Positions 1 to 8,273 of a DNA stretch of 64,000 nt are shown piece after piece. Position numbers and translations under genes: made by a program. Within the stretch, counting starts at the first letter, position 1. Each line of letters opens with the position of its first letter. The notes beneath the pieces are model-generated. The model was not told the origin of the DNA, ran no database searches, and worked only from the letters and a program-made list of their open reading frames with translations. Source of the stretch: an uncultured Eggerthellaceae bacterium (GTDB lineage Bacteria > Actinomycetota > Coriobacteriia > Coriobacteriales > Eggerthellaceae); assembly GCA_934670115.1 (NCBI GenBank), contig CAKUOV010000007.1, forward strand, positions 7,975-71,974, in the 5' to 3' direction.

Positions 1-274
1 GCACCGGAGAACCGAAAGTCGATGGAGCACCTGGTTTGACCTGTGCCATACCGTTGTATATCTTAAGATTAGCAAGTGATGACACTTCTGTATTTATTAT
101 TTTTCTGAAAGCACCCGTTTCCCACCTAAACACAATACTTTTATTGGTCAAAATAAGTTCACCACAAACTTCATTGGCAAACTTTGCACGAAGTCCCTCA
201 TCATTGTTTTTCTTATAAACGCCCTTGGTTTTAATCAGAACCGCTTCATCGGGCGCAAAAATATATTCGCTCAT
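1..274 (-). CDS. PH-like domain protein, C-terminal part off the window
   Basis: The reading frame opens at an ATG at 274 and runs off the left edge, giving about 91 codons. A GAGG ribosome site lies about six bases upstream of the ATG. The protein begins MSEYIFAPDEAVLIKTKGVY and contains a segment reading GELILTNKSIVFRW, which resembles the first strands of bacterial PH/GRAM domains (a strand pattern of the type LxLTNxRLvf). No signal peptide or membrane segment is visible in the part seen. The small zinc-ribbon gene lies 111 bases upstream on the same strand, so the two may be expressed together. Its function cannot be set from a fragment; membrane lipid binding is only the usual role suggested for this fold. 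Confidence 0.55.
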   Translation of the reverse strand, partial: MSEYIFAPDEAVLIKTKGVYKKNNDEGLRAKFANEVCGELILTNKSIVFRWETGAFRKIINTEVSSLANLKIYNGMAQVKPGAPSTFGSPV

Positions 275-385
275 ATCAGCCTCGCTATCGACTTGATTAT
301 CAAGAAACCCTCTTGCCAAAAAAAATTCGCAGAATAAGAAAAAGTTGAATCGCTGTCTTTAAAACTATTCACAAGAAAGACCAAC

Positions 386-598
386 CTATTGGGGTTTATA
401 GTCATTGTGAAAACCGCAGTCTCGGCAATAAAATGTCGTCTTCTTCTTACCTAGAGCTCCGCCAACGAGGCCAATAGCGCCAAAGAGCACCGTACCAACG
501 GCAGCTTTCCCAACCGAAAAGCCGCTCGCATCCGTTCCAACATTTTTCCAGTTTCTGCTACCACAAACCGGGCATTGCTTAGGTGCACGACTCGCCAT
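386..598 (-). CDS. Small zinc-ribbon protein with a glycine-rich hydrophobic segment
   Basis: A 70-residue protein starting at ATG 598, preceded by GGAGA five bases upstream. A longer frame to 697 exists, but the ribosome site supports the internal start. It has two cysteine pairs, CPVCGSRNW near residue 9 and CRDCGFHND near residue 60. These flank a hydrophobic glycine-rich stretch (GTVLFGAIGLVGGALG) at about residues 29-44 that could dip into a membrane. The layout, zinc knuckle - hydrophobic hairpin - zinc knuckle, is like LITAF-type or small bacterial zinc-ribbon membrane proteins. Role unknown. It precedes the PH-like gene on the same strand, and both could be part of a small envelope-associated unit. 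Confidence 0.6.
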   Translation of the reverse strand: MASRAPKQCPVCGSRNWKNVGTDASGFSVGKAAVGTVLFGAIGLVGGALGKKKTTFYCRDCGFHNDYKPQ

Positions 599-1118
599 GA
601 CTCTCCTTCCGTTGCTACAAAATGCGGAGAATCCGAATAAGATAAAGAGGACATCCACCGCAGTCACCACAACTGTCAGATGCGCACGCGAATACACGAA
701 CCATCAAGAGGAGGCAGATGCCCTCTTTAGAAATGGTTTCCTATTCGATTGTGCGCCCCTTGAGCCAACAAGAATCAACTCAAGCGACAGTTGTGGTGAA
801 GTTAGTGTACCACTTTTCCTAATTCAAATTACGTCTATCAATTGCAATTCCCTTTACGAGGCCAGATCGTTTCGGAAAGCAACAATCAAAGAACGCACCG
901 CAATTTTGCCCTCTTCGTTTTCCATATTTACTTCCACGTCGATACTCAAACAGGAAAAATCCGTAGTAAAATGCAATGAATCAATTTTTGACAAGGTGAA
1001 AGCTCCCAAACGACAAGGAAAGCATTAGTTCTCGCCGTTTTGGATTCCGCCCGAATGCCCAGCCTCTGGCCCTTTGCTTCCTTCGCAAGCCTTTTCTGGA
1101 AGAACAAACATCTCTGCG
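599..1118. other. Gene-poor stretch with a possible decayed coding fragment
   Basis: No intact gene is convincing here. On the minus strand, frame 854-1024 translates into a protein-like segment (SKIDSLHFTTDFSCLSIDVE, then VNMENEEGKIAVRSLIVAF) that ends at a TAA at 854. It has no start codon of its own. An ATG at 1025 in the neighbouring frame would join it if one base were removed from the A5 run near 1000. This may be a broken small gene, but the evidence is only its protein-like look. Confidence 0.2.
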
Positions 1119-1150
1119 TAAAAACTATTGGATAGAGCCAATAGTTTTTA
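1119..1150. promoter_or_regulatory. Operator palindrome, copy 1
   Basis: Perfect 13-base arms TAAAAACTATTGG and CCAATAGTTTTTA separated by a 6-base spacer. An identical-arm copy follows at 1166. The candidate -35 box of the HipA-like gene (TTGGAT, 1128-1133) lies inside this copy, so a bound protein would block polymerase. Confidence 0.75.
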
Positions 1151-1156
1151 TATACT
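1128..1156 (+). promoter_or_regulatory. Sigma-70-like promoter of the HTH-HipA gene
   Basis: TTGGAT at 1128-1133, a 17-base spacer, and TATACT at 1151-1156. The expected start of transcription near 1163-1166 falls at the edge of the second palindrome. The arrangement is typical for a self-repressed gene. Confidence 0.65.
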
Positions 1157-1165
1157 GACACTGTG

Positions 1166-1197
1166 TAAAAACTATTGGACAAAACCAATAGTTTTTA
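1166..1197. promoter_or_regulatory. Operator palindrome, copy 2
   Basis: Same 13-base arms as at 1119 with a different 6-base spacer, 47 bases further on. It covers the likely transcription start of the gene at 1224. The arms are identical while the spacers differ, which suggests selection on the arms. Confidence 0.75.
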
Positions 1198-1223
1198 ACA
1201 GGTGAAACACTAGGAGGCTCGCC

Positions 1224-2564
1224 ATGATCACAACGCAGGAAGCAGCTGAAAGGTTATCGATATCACGAAGCCGCGTGCTCGATTTGATTAAGGCAGGGCA
1301 GCTACGCGCAGAGAAGATCTCGGGCGTTTGGTTCATAGACGAAGCATCGGTGGAAGCAAGAGCCCGCACGGCAAGCAAAAAAGGCGGCCGCCCCAAACGG
1401 GGCAAGGGTAAAAACGAGTTGCGTTTTTTGCTGATGAACCGCACCCATAAAATCACGGAAGTCGTCTACGACGAGGGGAAGCGTGAGTTCACATTCATCG
1501 GAGAGCCTCTGGACGACAAGCGAGCACCCCTGGGAATCAAAGGGCACTCGGGCGAGATTCCCCTTGCGGGCTTCAACGACTGGTGGAAAAACCGCGGAAT
1601 CCCCCGCACACGCAACGGCCTGGACCGACTTCTGCATAACGCGGGAGCGCGCGTTCCCGAAGAACTTTTGTACCGTAACCTGGGTCTTTCGCTGTCCGAC
1701 CAGTATTGGATCAACCCAGCCGAATCGGGGATTACCTGGGAAGACGTCAATTTTTTCGATAACGACTTCGAGCAAGTCAATGCCGCGACCCAATCGCTCC
1801 CTAATGCGAAAAACGGGCTGCGCGCGCACCCGGACAACACCTCCGACGGCAATCTTGCCAAGGAGTGGATTATCCGCAATGGCATCCGATTTCTTCGAAA
1901 GGGCGGTCTAAAACGCGACCAGGAGCCCTTCAACGAGGTTGTCGCGACCGCCCTGCACAGAAGGCTCTTGAATCCCGAAGAGTTCGTCTCTTACCGGCTT
2001 GATGCACAGGGCCCTTCGCCTGCCTGCCTGTGCCCCAACTTCCTTACCGACAAAGAAGAATACGTGCCCGCGATATACGTCATGCGAGAATTCGAGCAAG
2101 ACGCTCTGACCAGCGATTTTGACCATTATCTTGAATGCTGCGGCCGCCTGGGAGTCCGCAACGCAAGAGCCGCCCTTGAGCGCCTGATCGTATGCGACGA
2201 CATCATCGCGAACACGGACCGGCACTTCCGAAACTTCGGAATCGTCCGCAATGTGGAGACACTCGCTTGCAGACCTGCGCCCATCTTCGATTCGGGGACG
2301 AGTCTTTGGTGCGAGCTTGACCTGGCAACTTTGACGGAGGGCACCTTCTCCTTTACAAGCAAGCAGTTCGAGGCAAACCCTGCCCGTCAAATGCTTTTAG
2401 TGGAGGATCTGAGCTGGTTCGACATAAGCAAAATCGAAGGATTCGTGGACGAGGCAATGGGAATCTTGGCAAAAAACGACCAGACGGAGAAGCGGCTGCC
2501 TTACATACAGCGCGCGCTGGAATGGAGAGTCGAGCGCATGGTCAATCTTGTCGAATGGTCTTAA
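1224..2564 (+). CDS. HipA-like serine/threonine kinase with fused N-terminal HTH
   Basis: 446 residues; AGGAGG sits six bases before the ATG. Residues 1-50 (TTQEAAERLSISRSRVLDLI) form an excisionase/MerR-type helix-turn-helix. A basic linker (RPKRGKGKN) follows. The rest resembles the HipA kinase fold: a possible phosphate-loop segment NTSDGNLAKEW near 205-214, the catalytic motif DRHFRNFG at 332-339, and the metal-binding PIFDSG near 353-358. In known HipBA modules the DNA-binding antitoxin HipB is a separate protein. Here the DNA-binding part is on the kinase itself and no hipB-like gene is adjacent. Two palindromes overlap its promoter, so self-repression is likely. It could be a toxin held in check by its own domain, or a regulatory kinase without toxicity. 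The target is unknown. Confidence 0.75.
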   Translation: MITTQEAAERLSISRSRVLDLIKAGQLRAEKISGVWFIDEASVEARARTASKKGGRPKRGKGKNELRFLLMNRTHKITEVVYDEGKREFTFIGEPLDDKRAPLGIKGHSGEIPLAGFNDWWKNRGIPRTRNGLDRLLHNAGARVPEELLYRNLGLSLSDQYWINPAESGITWEDVNFFDNDFEQVNAATQSLPNAKNGLRAHPDNTSDGNLAKEWIIRNGIRFLRKGGLKRDQEPFNEVVATALHRRLLNPEEFVSYRLDAQGPSPACLCPNFLTDKEEYVPAIYVMREFEQDALTSDFDHYLECCGRLGVRNARAALERLIVCDDIIANTDRHFRNFGIVRNVETLACRPAPIFDSGTSLWCELDLATLTEGTFSFTSKQFEANPARQMLLVEDLSWFDISKIEGFVDEAMGILAKNDQTEKRLPYIQRALEWRVERMVNLVEWS

Positions 2565-2844
2565 GCGCCGCCCGCTCCACGGCCACCCGCCCGCTCGACA
2601 CGAAACGCTGGCGTGGCATCCGCTCCGCCGCACACCTGCACTCACCGCCCGCCGCCCGCGACTGCGGGGCGCACCCCCGCCCGCACCCCGCGCCCACGCA
2701 GCACCAACGCCCGGCAACCGCCCAACAGGCGCGCTTGTGTAAATCCCCTATGCTTTGCAAACAATGCCTCGTTGGCACCGCAACTGAGGCAATCAGTAGT
2801 AAAATGCGAGGGAACTTTTCACCTTACGTTTGAAGGAGGAACCG
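2565..2844. other. GC-rich intergenic region before the epimerase gene
   Basis: Nothing coding is convincing. The first half is very C-rich on the plus strand. An inverted repeat TGCCTC/GAGGCA at about 2764-2791 lies just upstream of the AGE-type epimerase gene and could be a regulator site. No clear sigma-70 promoter was identified. Confidence 0.3.
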
Positions 2845-4059
2845 GTGAACGACGAACAACGGGCGAAGCTCATCGAAATGCGCGATTGGATGCGCAGCGA
2901 GCTTGCCGCCAGCATCAACTTCTGGCTTGAGCATGGCATGGACGAAAAGAACGGCGGCGTGTATACCTGCCTGGATCGCAAGGGTGACATCTACTCCACC
3001 GATAAAAGCGTGTGGATGCAGGGCCGCTGCGGATGGACCTTCTCTTACCTGTGCCACGTCTACGGTAAGAAACCGGAATGGATGGCCGCTGCGAAAAGCG
3101 CCATCGACTTCCTGGAAGACCACTGCATCAACCACGAAGCCGGCGACCGTTTGTACTTCACCGTTACTGCCGAGGGCAAGCCGCTGCGTCAGCGCCGCTA
3201 CTGCTTCTCCGAGGGCTTCTACTGCATTGCAAACGCCGAATACTACGGCCTGACCGGCGAACAGATCTACCTGGACCGCGCTCGCAAAGCCTACCACATG
3301 ATTTACGGCCTGAACTGGGGCGGCATGGAAGATCCCACGGGATTGGGCTCCAAGACCATCTCCACCACGCGCACCGGACGCGCGCTGGGCGACTCAATGA
3401 TCTTCCTGAATATCATTGGCATCATGCGTCGCGTTGACCCCGCCAACATCGAGGAATACGACAAGCACTCGCGCGAAATGTGCGACAACATTGTGAACTA
3501 CCATTATCACCCCGAGCTGGGCTGCACGCTGGAAAGCGTTGATCCGCAGGGCAACCCCCAGCTGTGGTACACCGACGGCCGCGTAGTAAACCCTGGTCAC
3601 GACATTGAATGCAGCTGGTTCATGATGGACGAAGCAAACTACCGCGGCGACAAAGAGCTGCACGAAACCGCCGAGAAGATTTTCCGCCAGGCCATCGAAG
3701 CCGGCTGGGACAAGGAATACGGTGGATTGCTGTACTTCATCGATGCGAAAGGCCTGCCGCCCGAAGCATACGAGCACGACATGAAGCTGTGGTGGCCCCA
3801 CAATGAAATCATGATTGCCGCATCAAAGGCCTACCGCGACACCGATGACCCGTATTTCTTCGATTGGCTGGTGAAGACGGTGGATTACGCCCGCGAGCAC
3901 TTCGCCGACCCCGAATACGGCGAATGGTACGGCTACCTGCGCCGCGACGGCCTGCCCACTATGCCGTCCACCAAGGGCTCCACGTTCAAGGGCCCCTTCC
4001 ATGTGCCGCGCGCGCTGTGCATGACCGAGCAAGTTTTGACCGAAATGATTGGAGACTAA
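2845..4059 (+). CDS. N-acylglucosamine 2-epimerase (AGE family)
   Basis: Interconverts N-acetylmannosamine and N-acetylglucosamine in the cytoplasm. The start is GTG 2845 with AAGGAGG five bases upstream, giving 404 residues, the usual length for AGE/renin-binding-protein-type (alpha/alpha)6 barrels. Typical motifs are NPGHDIE near residue 250, WWPHNE near 315, and FHVPRA near 385. The histidines of the first and last match the catalytic pair known in the family. The kinase gene starts three bases after its stop, so the two are translationally coupled. AGE acts on the unphosphorylated sugar, unlike NanE, which needs ManNAc-6-phosphate. Other AGE-family members act on cellobiose or mannose, but the nanA/nagA context favours the sialic acid route. 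Confidence 0.8.
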   Translation: MNDEQRAKLIEMRDWMRSELAASINFWLEHGMDEKNGGVYTCLDRKGDIYSTDKSVWMQGRCGWTFSYLCHVYGKKPEWMAAAKSAIDFLEDHCINHEAGDRLYFTVTAEGKPLRQRRYCFSEGFYCIANAEYYGLTGEQIYLDRARKAYHMIYGLNWGGMEDPTGLGSKTISTTRTGRALGDSMIFLNIIGIMRRVDPANIEEYDKHSREMCDNIVNYHYHPELGCTLESVDPQGNPQLWYTDGRVVNPGHDIECSWFMMDEANYRGDKELHETAEKIFRQAIEAGWDKEYGGLLYFIDAKGLPPEAYEHDMKLWWPHNEIMIAASKAYRDTDDPYFFDWLVKTVDYAREHFADPEYGEWYGYLRRDGLPTMPSTKGSTFKGPFHVPRALCMTEQVLTEMIGD

Positions 4060-4062
4060 TAC

Positions 4063-5439
4063 ATGAACTACCTGGGCATCGAATACGACATTAAGAACAA
4101 ACCCGTGCTTGACCAGGGATTTATTCCTTTTGGCGTATGGATGAAGGAGTACCTGAAGGAAGCGAAAACACCGATTAAAATCGCCGTTGAGCGCGAAGAC
4201 GGGCTGATTTCCGTGCGTGAGAGTGCCATTCGTGGCGGCGAATTCGCTGAGGCCGACTACCGCTTCGTAGAGCGCCTGGTGAAGTTCGAGCTGTGGAGCA
4301 TCGGCGGCTTCCGCGTATATCTGTGCGGCTGCGATGACATTGCCGCAAAGCTGGCCACCGTTTACAGCCCCGCAGGCGAGCGCGCGTTTGACCACGGCTT
4401 TGTAGACGACCTGTACGAGAAGAACCTGGAGGTCATCGCTGTTTCTGAAAGCGATTTCCCCGCAGCAAACGAGGCTCCGAAGGCCATTGGCGGTCACACC
4501 GACGGCTGCCGCATTGGCTTTGACGCAGGTGGCTCCGACCGCAAAGTTTCCGCAGTCATCGACGGCGAATCCGTGTACTCCGAGGAAGTTGTTTGGTTCC
4601 CTAAGGTCACCGAAGACCCCACGTATCACTTCGAAGAGATTGTGACCGCATTCAAGACCGCTGCTTCCAAAATGCCGCGCGTTGACTGCATTGGCGTATC
4701 GTCGGCCGGCGACTACGTGAACAACCAGCCCATGGTTGCTTCGCTGTTCATCAAAGTGCCGCGCGAGCGTCGCGAAGAAGTGAAGTCCATTTACACTCGC
4801 GCCGCTGCCGAGATGGGCAATGTGCCGCTGGTTGTTGCGAACGACGGCGACGTTGCCGCGCTTGCCGGCTTCATGGGCACCAAGGAAGGCGAAATCCTGG
4901 GCATTGCTATGGGCACCTCCGAGGCTGTTGGCTACGTAAACGCCGATGGCTACGTGCTGGGTTGGATCAACGAGCTTGCGTTCGCACCCGTTGATCTGTC
5001 CGAAAACGCCATGCAGGACGAATGGTCTGGCGACTTTGGTGTGGGCTGCAAGTACTTCAGTCAAGATGCCGTTATCAAGCTGGCTCCCGCTGCGGGCATT
5101 GAGCTTGATCCTGAGCTTTCCCCTGCTGAGAAGCTGAAAGTTGTTCAGGCAAAGGTAAACGAAGGTCACGAAGGCGCGCTGGACATCTTCCGCTCCATTG
5201 GTTCGTACCTGGCCTACACCACCGTGCTTTACAGCCAGTTCTACAGCATCAAGACCATGATGATCATGGGTCGCGTTGCTTCTGGCATTGGTGGCGACTT
5301 GATCATCAGCGAGTGCAACCGCATTCTGGGCGAAGAATTCCCCGAGCTGGCCGCTCAGGTGAACGTAACGCTGCCCGACGAGATGATGCGACGCGTTGGC
5401 CAGTCTGTTGCTGCTGCTTCCCTGCCCGCGCTGGCATAA
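4063..5439 (+). CDS. ASKHA/ROK-like sugar kinase with extra N-terminal domain
   Basis: 458 residues. Residues about 150-458 carry an ASKHA kinase core: a phosphate-1 loop IGFDAGGSDRKVSAVI, the segment NDGDVAALAG, and the adenosine-side GIAMGTSEAVG. About 145 residues precede the core and match no domain I can name; this extension is typical of a subgroup seen in Firmicutes and Actinobacteria. It is coupled to the AGE epimerase gene with a three-base gap, so the inferred reaction is ATP-dependent phosphorylation of GlcNAc (or ManNAc). NagA would then deacetylate the 6-phosphate. The canonical ROK zinc-binding CxCGxxGC motif is absent, so it is not a classical NanK. A strong terminator follows 45 bases downstream. 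Confidence 0.65.
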   Translation: MNYLGIEYDIKNKPVLDQGFIPFGVWMKEYLKEAKTPIKIAVEREDGLISVRESAIRGGEFAEADYRFVERLVKFELWSIGGFRVYLCGCDDIAAKLATVYSPAGERAFDHGFVDDLYEKNLEVIAVSESDFPAANEAPKAIGGHTDGCRIGFDAGGSDRKVSAVIDGESVYSEEVVWFPKVTEDPTYHFEEIVTAFKTAASKMPRVDCIGVSSAGDYVNNQPMVASLFIKVPRERREEVKSIYTRAAAEMGNVPLVVANDGDVAALAGFMGTKEGEILGIAMGTSEAVGYVNADGYVLGWINELAFAPVDLSENAMQDEWSGDFGVGCKYFSQDAVIKLAPAAGIELDPELSPAEKLKVVQAKVNEGHEGALDIFRSIGSYLAYTTVLYSQFYSIKTMMIMGRVASGIGGDLIISECNRILGEEFPELAAQVNVTLPDEMMRRVGQSVAAASLPALA

Positions 5440-5484
5440 AGGCAAGGCGCACAGACGCAGGCGCAAATGAGACACGCTATCGAC

Positions 5485-5527
5485 AAAACTCGCTAAATGA
5501 CCTGGTCACTTAGCGAGTTTTCATTTT
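5485..5527. terminator. Bidirectional terminator between kinase and ATPase genes
   Basis: Stem AAAACTCGCTAA ... TTAGCGAGTTTT with an inner TGACC/GGTCA extension, flanked by A and T runs. It sits between the plus-strand kinase (stop 5439) and the convergent minus-strand ATPase (stop 5547), so it can serve both. Confidence 0.8.
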
Positions 5528-5546
5528 CGGAATCGGCTGAATATTC

Positions 5547-6719
5547 TCAACCGAACAGTGGACGCTCATGCATCAAGAAACGCTCCACGGACAGATTGCG
5601 TGACCCAACAACCAAGGGCTGCGCCGACGGATTCCTTCTGCAAAACTCCGCGATTCCTGTTGGCTTCACGCGGCCACTTTTTACCTCAATCGCAATGATA
5701 TCCGTGCCACTTTGAATCACGTAATCAACTTCCTGGGATCCATCGCGCCACCAGTACACATCGAACCCTTCTTTCTGACCCCATGCGATAAGCGATGCAC
5801 CCACTGCCGTTTCCACCAAATGACCCCGTTGGGAAGGGTCTTTCATCAAGTCAGAAGCGTTTCGCCAGGTCGCATACATGAGTGACGGGTCATGGACCAG
5901 CAAACGCGGCGAACTTGACTTGCTTTTGATTTGCTTCGCGTCAAACTTTTGCAATCCGCTCATCATGCCGGCGCCTGCCAGCAAATCAAGGTAATTCTTG
6001 ATTGTTTCGGTATTTCCCTTGTCGTCAAGCTGCCCAAGAAGCTTTCGATACGAAATCTCTTGAGCCGAATGCTGCGCTCCCAACTCGAATAACGCCCTCA
6101 TCAGGGCAGGTTTCCGAACGCGCTCCATTTGAAGGATGTCCTTGGAAATGGTAGCTTCAGTGATGGAATCGCGCATGTAGTCTTTCCATCGCTTTGCGTT
6201 ATCTTTTAAACGCGCCGCGCCCGGATACCCGCCGAACATCAGATAGTCATCAAGCACGTATCCAAACGCCCTGCTCATTTCGCTTAGGTCCCAGTGCGTT
6301 GAACGGATTATTTCATGACGTCCCATAAGCGATTCGCTTACACCAGCGCTCAAAAGAAGACTGGAAGACCCCGACAGAACCACTTTAAGGTCCAGTTCAT
6401 CCCACGAATCCTCATCCCAAAGACGCTTGACAGTTTCCGACCAACCGCTTGCTTTCTGAATTTCGTCGATAAACAAAACCGCAGATCCTTGCTGTGCAAG
6501 GGCACGCGCCTGCATCCATTCAACCTCAAGCTGCTCGGGGCTTATAGCCAAAGGCGCATCGGCGGAGAAGACATGAGTGGGAAGACCTGCTTCTTTAAGT
6601 GCCTGCCTAATGGCGGTAGTTTTTCCCGTTTGCCGGGGGCCAAGGACTATTTGAATGAATGAGCGCGGCTCGCGTAAGCGTTGCTCAAGCTCAAACGATA
6701 TATCTCTTCTGAATTCCAT
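5547..6719 (-). CDS. AAA_14/DUF4143 P-loop ATPase
   Basis: 390 residues. The Walker A motif GPRQTGKTT is near residue 27, Walker B VLFIDEIQ near 81, and a sensor-like VVLSGSSS near 113. The C-terminal DUF4143 part contains EVDYVIQSGTDIIAIEVKSG near 335-355, which has the E-x-D...E-x-K spacing of the restriction-endonuclease fold. Proteins of this family are common in gut anaerobes, often in many copies, and their function is not settled. It interrupts the sialic acid cluster, being transcribed toward the kinase gene and away from nagA. It is preceded by a unique 22-bp repeat array (6766-6930), which may be its control region. It may have entered the cluster by transfer, although no transposase or attachment site is seen. 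Confidence 0.75.
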   Translation of the reverse strand: MEFRRDISFELEQRLREPRSFIQIVLGPRQTGKTTAIRQALKEAGLPTHVFSADAPLAISPEQLEVEWMQARALAQQGSAVLFIDEIQKASGWSETVKRLWDEDSWDELDLKVVLSGSSSLLLSAGVSESLMGRHEIIRSTHWDLSEMSRAFGYVLDDYLMFGGYPGAARLKDNAKRWKDYMRDSITEATISKDILQMERVRKPALMRALFELGAQHSAQEISYRKLLGQLDDKGNTETIKNYLDLLAGAGMMSGLQKFDAKQIKSKSSSPRLLVHDPSLMYATWRNASDLMKDPSQRGHLVETAVGASLIAWGQKEGFDVYWWRDGSQEVDYVIQSGTDIIAIEVKSGRVKPTGIAEFCRRNPSAQPLVVGSRNLSVERFLMHERPLFG

Positions 6720-6765
6720 AGCAAACCATCCATTTACAAGGGGAAATACATTTTTTCTTTATGCG

Positions 6766-6930
6766 AACCTCGCAAATATTATACATAAACTTCGCAAATT
6801 TTTATCGTTAACCTCGCATTTTTCATTGGTAAACCTCGCAAAATTTCTTGGCAACCTATCAAATTTGAAGGACTAACCTCGCAAAAACATCTTCTTAACC
6901 TTGCAAATTTTACGATTGAACCTTGCATTT
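6766..6930. repeat. Array of eight 22-bp units upstream of the ATPase gene
   Basis: The core AACCTYGCAWWT starts at 6766, 6788, 6810, 6832, 6853, 6875, 6897 and 6919: seven steps, six of exactly 22 bases and one of 21. A degenerate ninth start (AACGCAT) follows at 6942. The core is conserved over about 12 bases, while the other 10 bases of each unit vary freely. A period of two helical turns puts every core on the same face of the DNA. The array lies 47 bases upstream of the ATPase start codon and after the nagA terminator. It looks like a cooperative protein-binding array (iteron or operator). The period is not a multiple of three, so it is not a protein repeat. Confidence 0.8.
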
Positions 6931-6948
6931 TCTCCCGCTCGAACGCAT

Positions 6949-6982
6949 AAAAAAGGCTGCGGGATACCTCCCACAGCCTTAT
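6949..6982 (-). terminator. nagA terminator
   Basis: On the minus strand AAGGCTGTGGGA ... TCCCGCAGCCTT forms the stem and is followed directly by a T6 run. It lies 24 bases after the nagA stop. Confidence 0.85.
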
Positions 6983-7005
6983 TGAAACAAGCAAGAACCA
7001 GCGAT

Positions 7006-8130
7006 TTACAGCTCACGACCACGCAAGATAACGCGCTCAACCGTTACCGTCTCGGGGTCAAGAATCACGCAGTCAGCCACTTTACCAGCGGAAATAGAAC
7101 CGCGTTCATCAGCAACGCCCATCGCGATTGCGGGGTTTAGGGTTGCCGCACGCAAGGCATCTGCCAGCGGGATTTCCATCTTCGTTACCGCCGTTTTCAC
7201 GCACAGCGCCAGATTCGTTACCGAACCCGCAATCGTGCCATCATGCAGCGTTGCCAAGTTGCCAAGCACCGTTACCGCCTGGCCGCCCAGCGCATATTCG
7301 CCATCGGGCATGCCGGCCGCTTCCATGGTGTCGCTGATCAACAGCATGCGCTCGGCACCGAAAATCTTGAACGCAAGACGCACCATCGACGGATGAATAT
7401 GCACACCATCAGCGATAATCTCCGCGAATACGTCTTCGCAATCCGCCGCAGCCGCAATGGGACCCGGGGCGCGATGCGCCAAACCAGGCATGGCGTTATA
7501 CAAATGCGTCAGCTGGCGAGCACCCACAGCAAACGCAGCCATGGCATTGTCGTACGTCGCGCACATGTGGGCCAGCGACACGCGCGTGCAGCCCTTTACT
7601 GCCTTGATGAACTCGAGCGCGCCTGGCTCTTCGGGGGCAATATCAACAAGTTTCACCAGGCCATGAGCACGCTCTTGCAAGCGCATGAACATCTCAACAT
7701 TCGGTTCCTGCACATATGCGGGGTTCTGCGCGCCCACCTTGGATGGAGAAATGAATGGACCCTCCATGTTCAGGCCAAGAAGCGTTGCCTCGTTATCCGC
7801 CGGCGCAAACGCCGCAGCAACATCGCAAATACCGCCCAGCTTTTCCTCGGGGAACGTCATCGTAGCAGGGCAGATGGCCGTAATACCTTGCGACGCTTCG
7901 TATTCTGCCATCTTATGGAACGATTCATCGGTGCCGTCGCACGCATCATGGCCGATGCACGCATGGAAATGCACGTCGATCATGCCAGGAGCAACAACTT
8001 TGCCTGCCGCATCAAGCACTACGCCGTCGTCCACATACGATGCCTGTTCAACAAAAACGCCATCGTTCACATAGACGGTCTTCTCTTCAAAACCGCAACC
8101 CGTAAACACGTTACCGTTGATGATTTTCAC
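7006..8130 (-). CDS. nagA: N-acetylglucosamine-6-phosphate deacetylase
   Basis: Hydrolyses GlcNAc-6-phosphate to glucosamine-6-phosphate and acetate in the cytoplasm. 374 residues, normal for NagA. Amidohydrolase landmarks are in order: GMIDVHFHACIGHD near 48-61, the metal-binding glutamate in GLNMEGPF near 127, AHMCATYDNA and LTHLYNAM near 190-215, ADGVHIHP near 240, and the catalytic aspartate in ISDTMEAAG near 265. An AGGAGG-like site precedes the ATG at 8130. It follows nanA in the same direction with a 143-base gap holding a stable hairpin. No nagB deaminase is seen in the window, so the next step must be encoded elsewhere. Confidence 0.92.
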   Translation of the reverse strand: MKIINGNVFTGCGFEEKTVYVNDGVFVEQASYVDDGVVLDAAGKVVAPGMIDVHFHACIGHDACDGTDESFHKMAEYEASQGITAICPATMTFPEEKLGGICDVAAAFAPADNEATLLGLNMEGPFISPSKVGAQNPAYVQEPNVEMFMRLQERAHGLVKLVDIAPEEPGALEFIKAVKGCTRVSLAHMCATYDNAMAAFAVGARQLTHLYNAMPGLAHRAPGPIAAAADCEDVFAEIIADGVHIHPSMVRLAFKIFGAERMLLISDTMEAAGMPDGEYALGGQAVTVLGNLATLHDGTIAGSVTNLALCVKTAVTKMEIPLADALRAATLNPAIAMGVADERGSISAGKVADCVILDPETVTVERVILRGREL

Positions 8131-8205
8131 GGAAACCTCCTTTTAATTCTTGCAAGCGCGCGGCAAACCCCGCTTTCTATCAGGACTTTTGCCGCTGGAA
8201 ACACG

Positions 8206-8235
8206 TCAGCCCGAGCAGAACGCTGCCCGGGCTGA
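8206..8235 (-). other. Hairpin between nanA and nagA
   Basis: Stem TCAGCCCG ... CGGGCTGA with an inner GCAG/CTGC pair. No T run follows on the minus strand, so it is more likely an mRNA stability or processing element than a terminator. Confidence 0.5.
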
Positions 8236-8273
8236 ACGCAACAATCAATAATCCGCAATGCAGATCGCAGGCA

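Noticed and set aside
36..218. 60-codon plus-strand frame at the left end
   Set aside because: It is antisense to the PH-like gene, which has a good start and ribosome site.
597..1028. 143-codon plus-strand open frame
   Set aside because: No ribosome site, overlaps the start of the zinc-ribbon gene, and the translation looks random.
6766..6930. CRISPR array
   Set aside because: The repeated core is only about 12 bases, the period is 22, and no cas genes are present.
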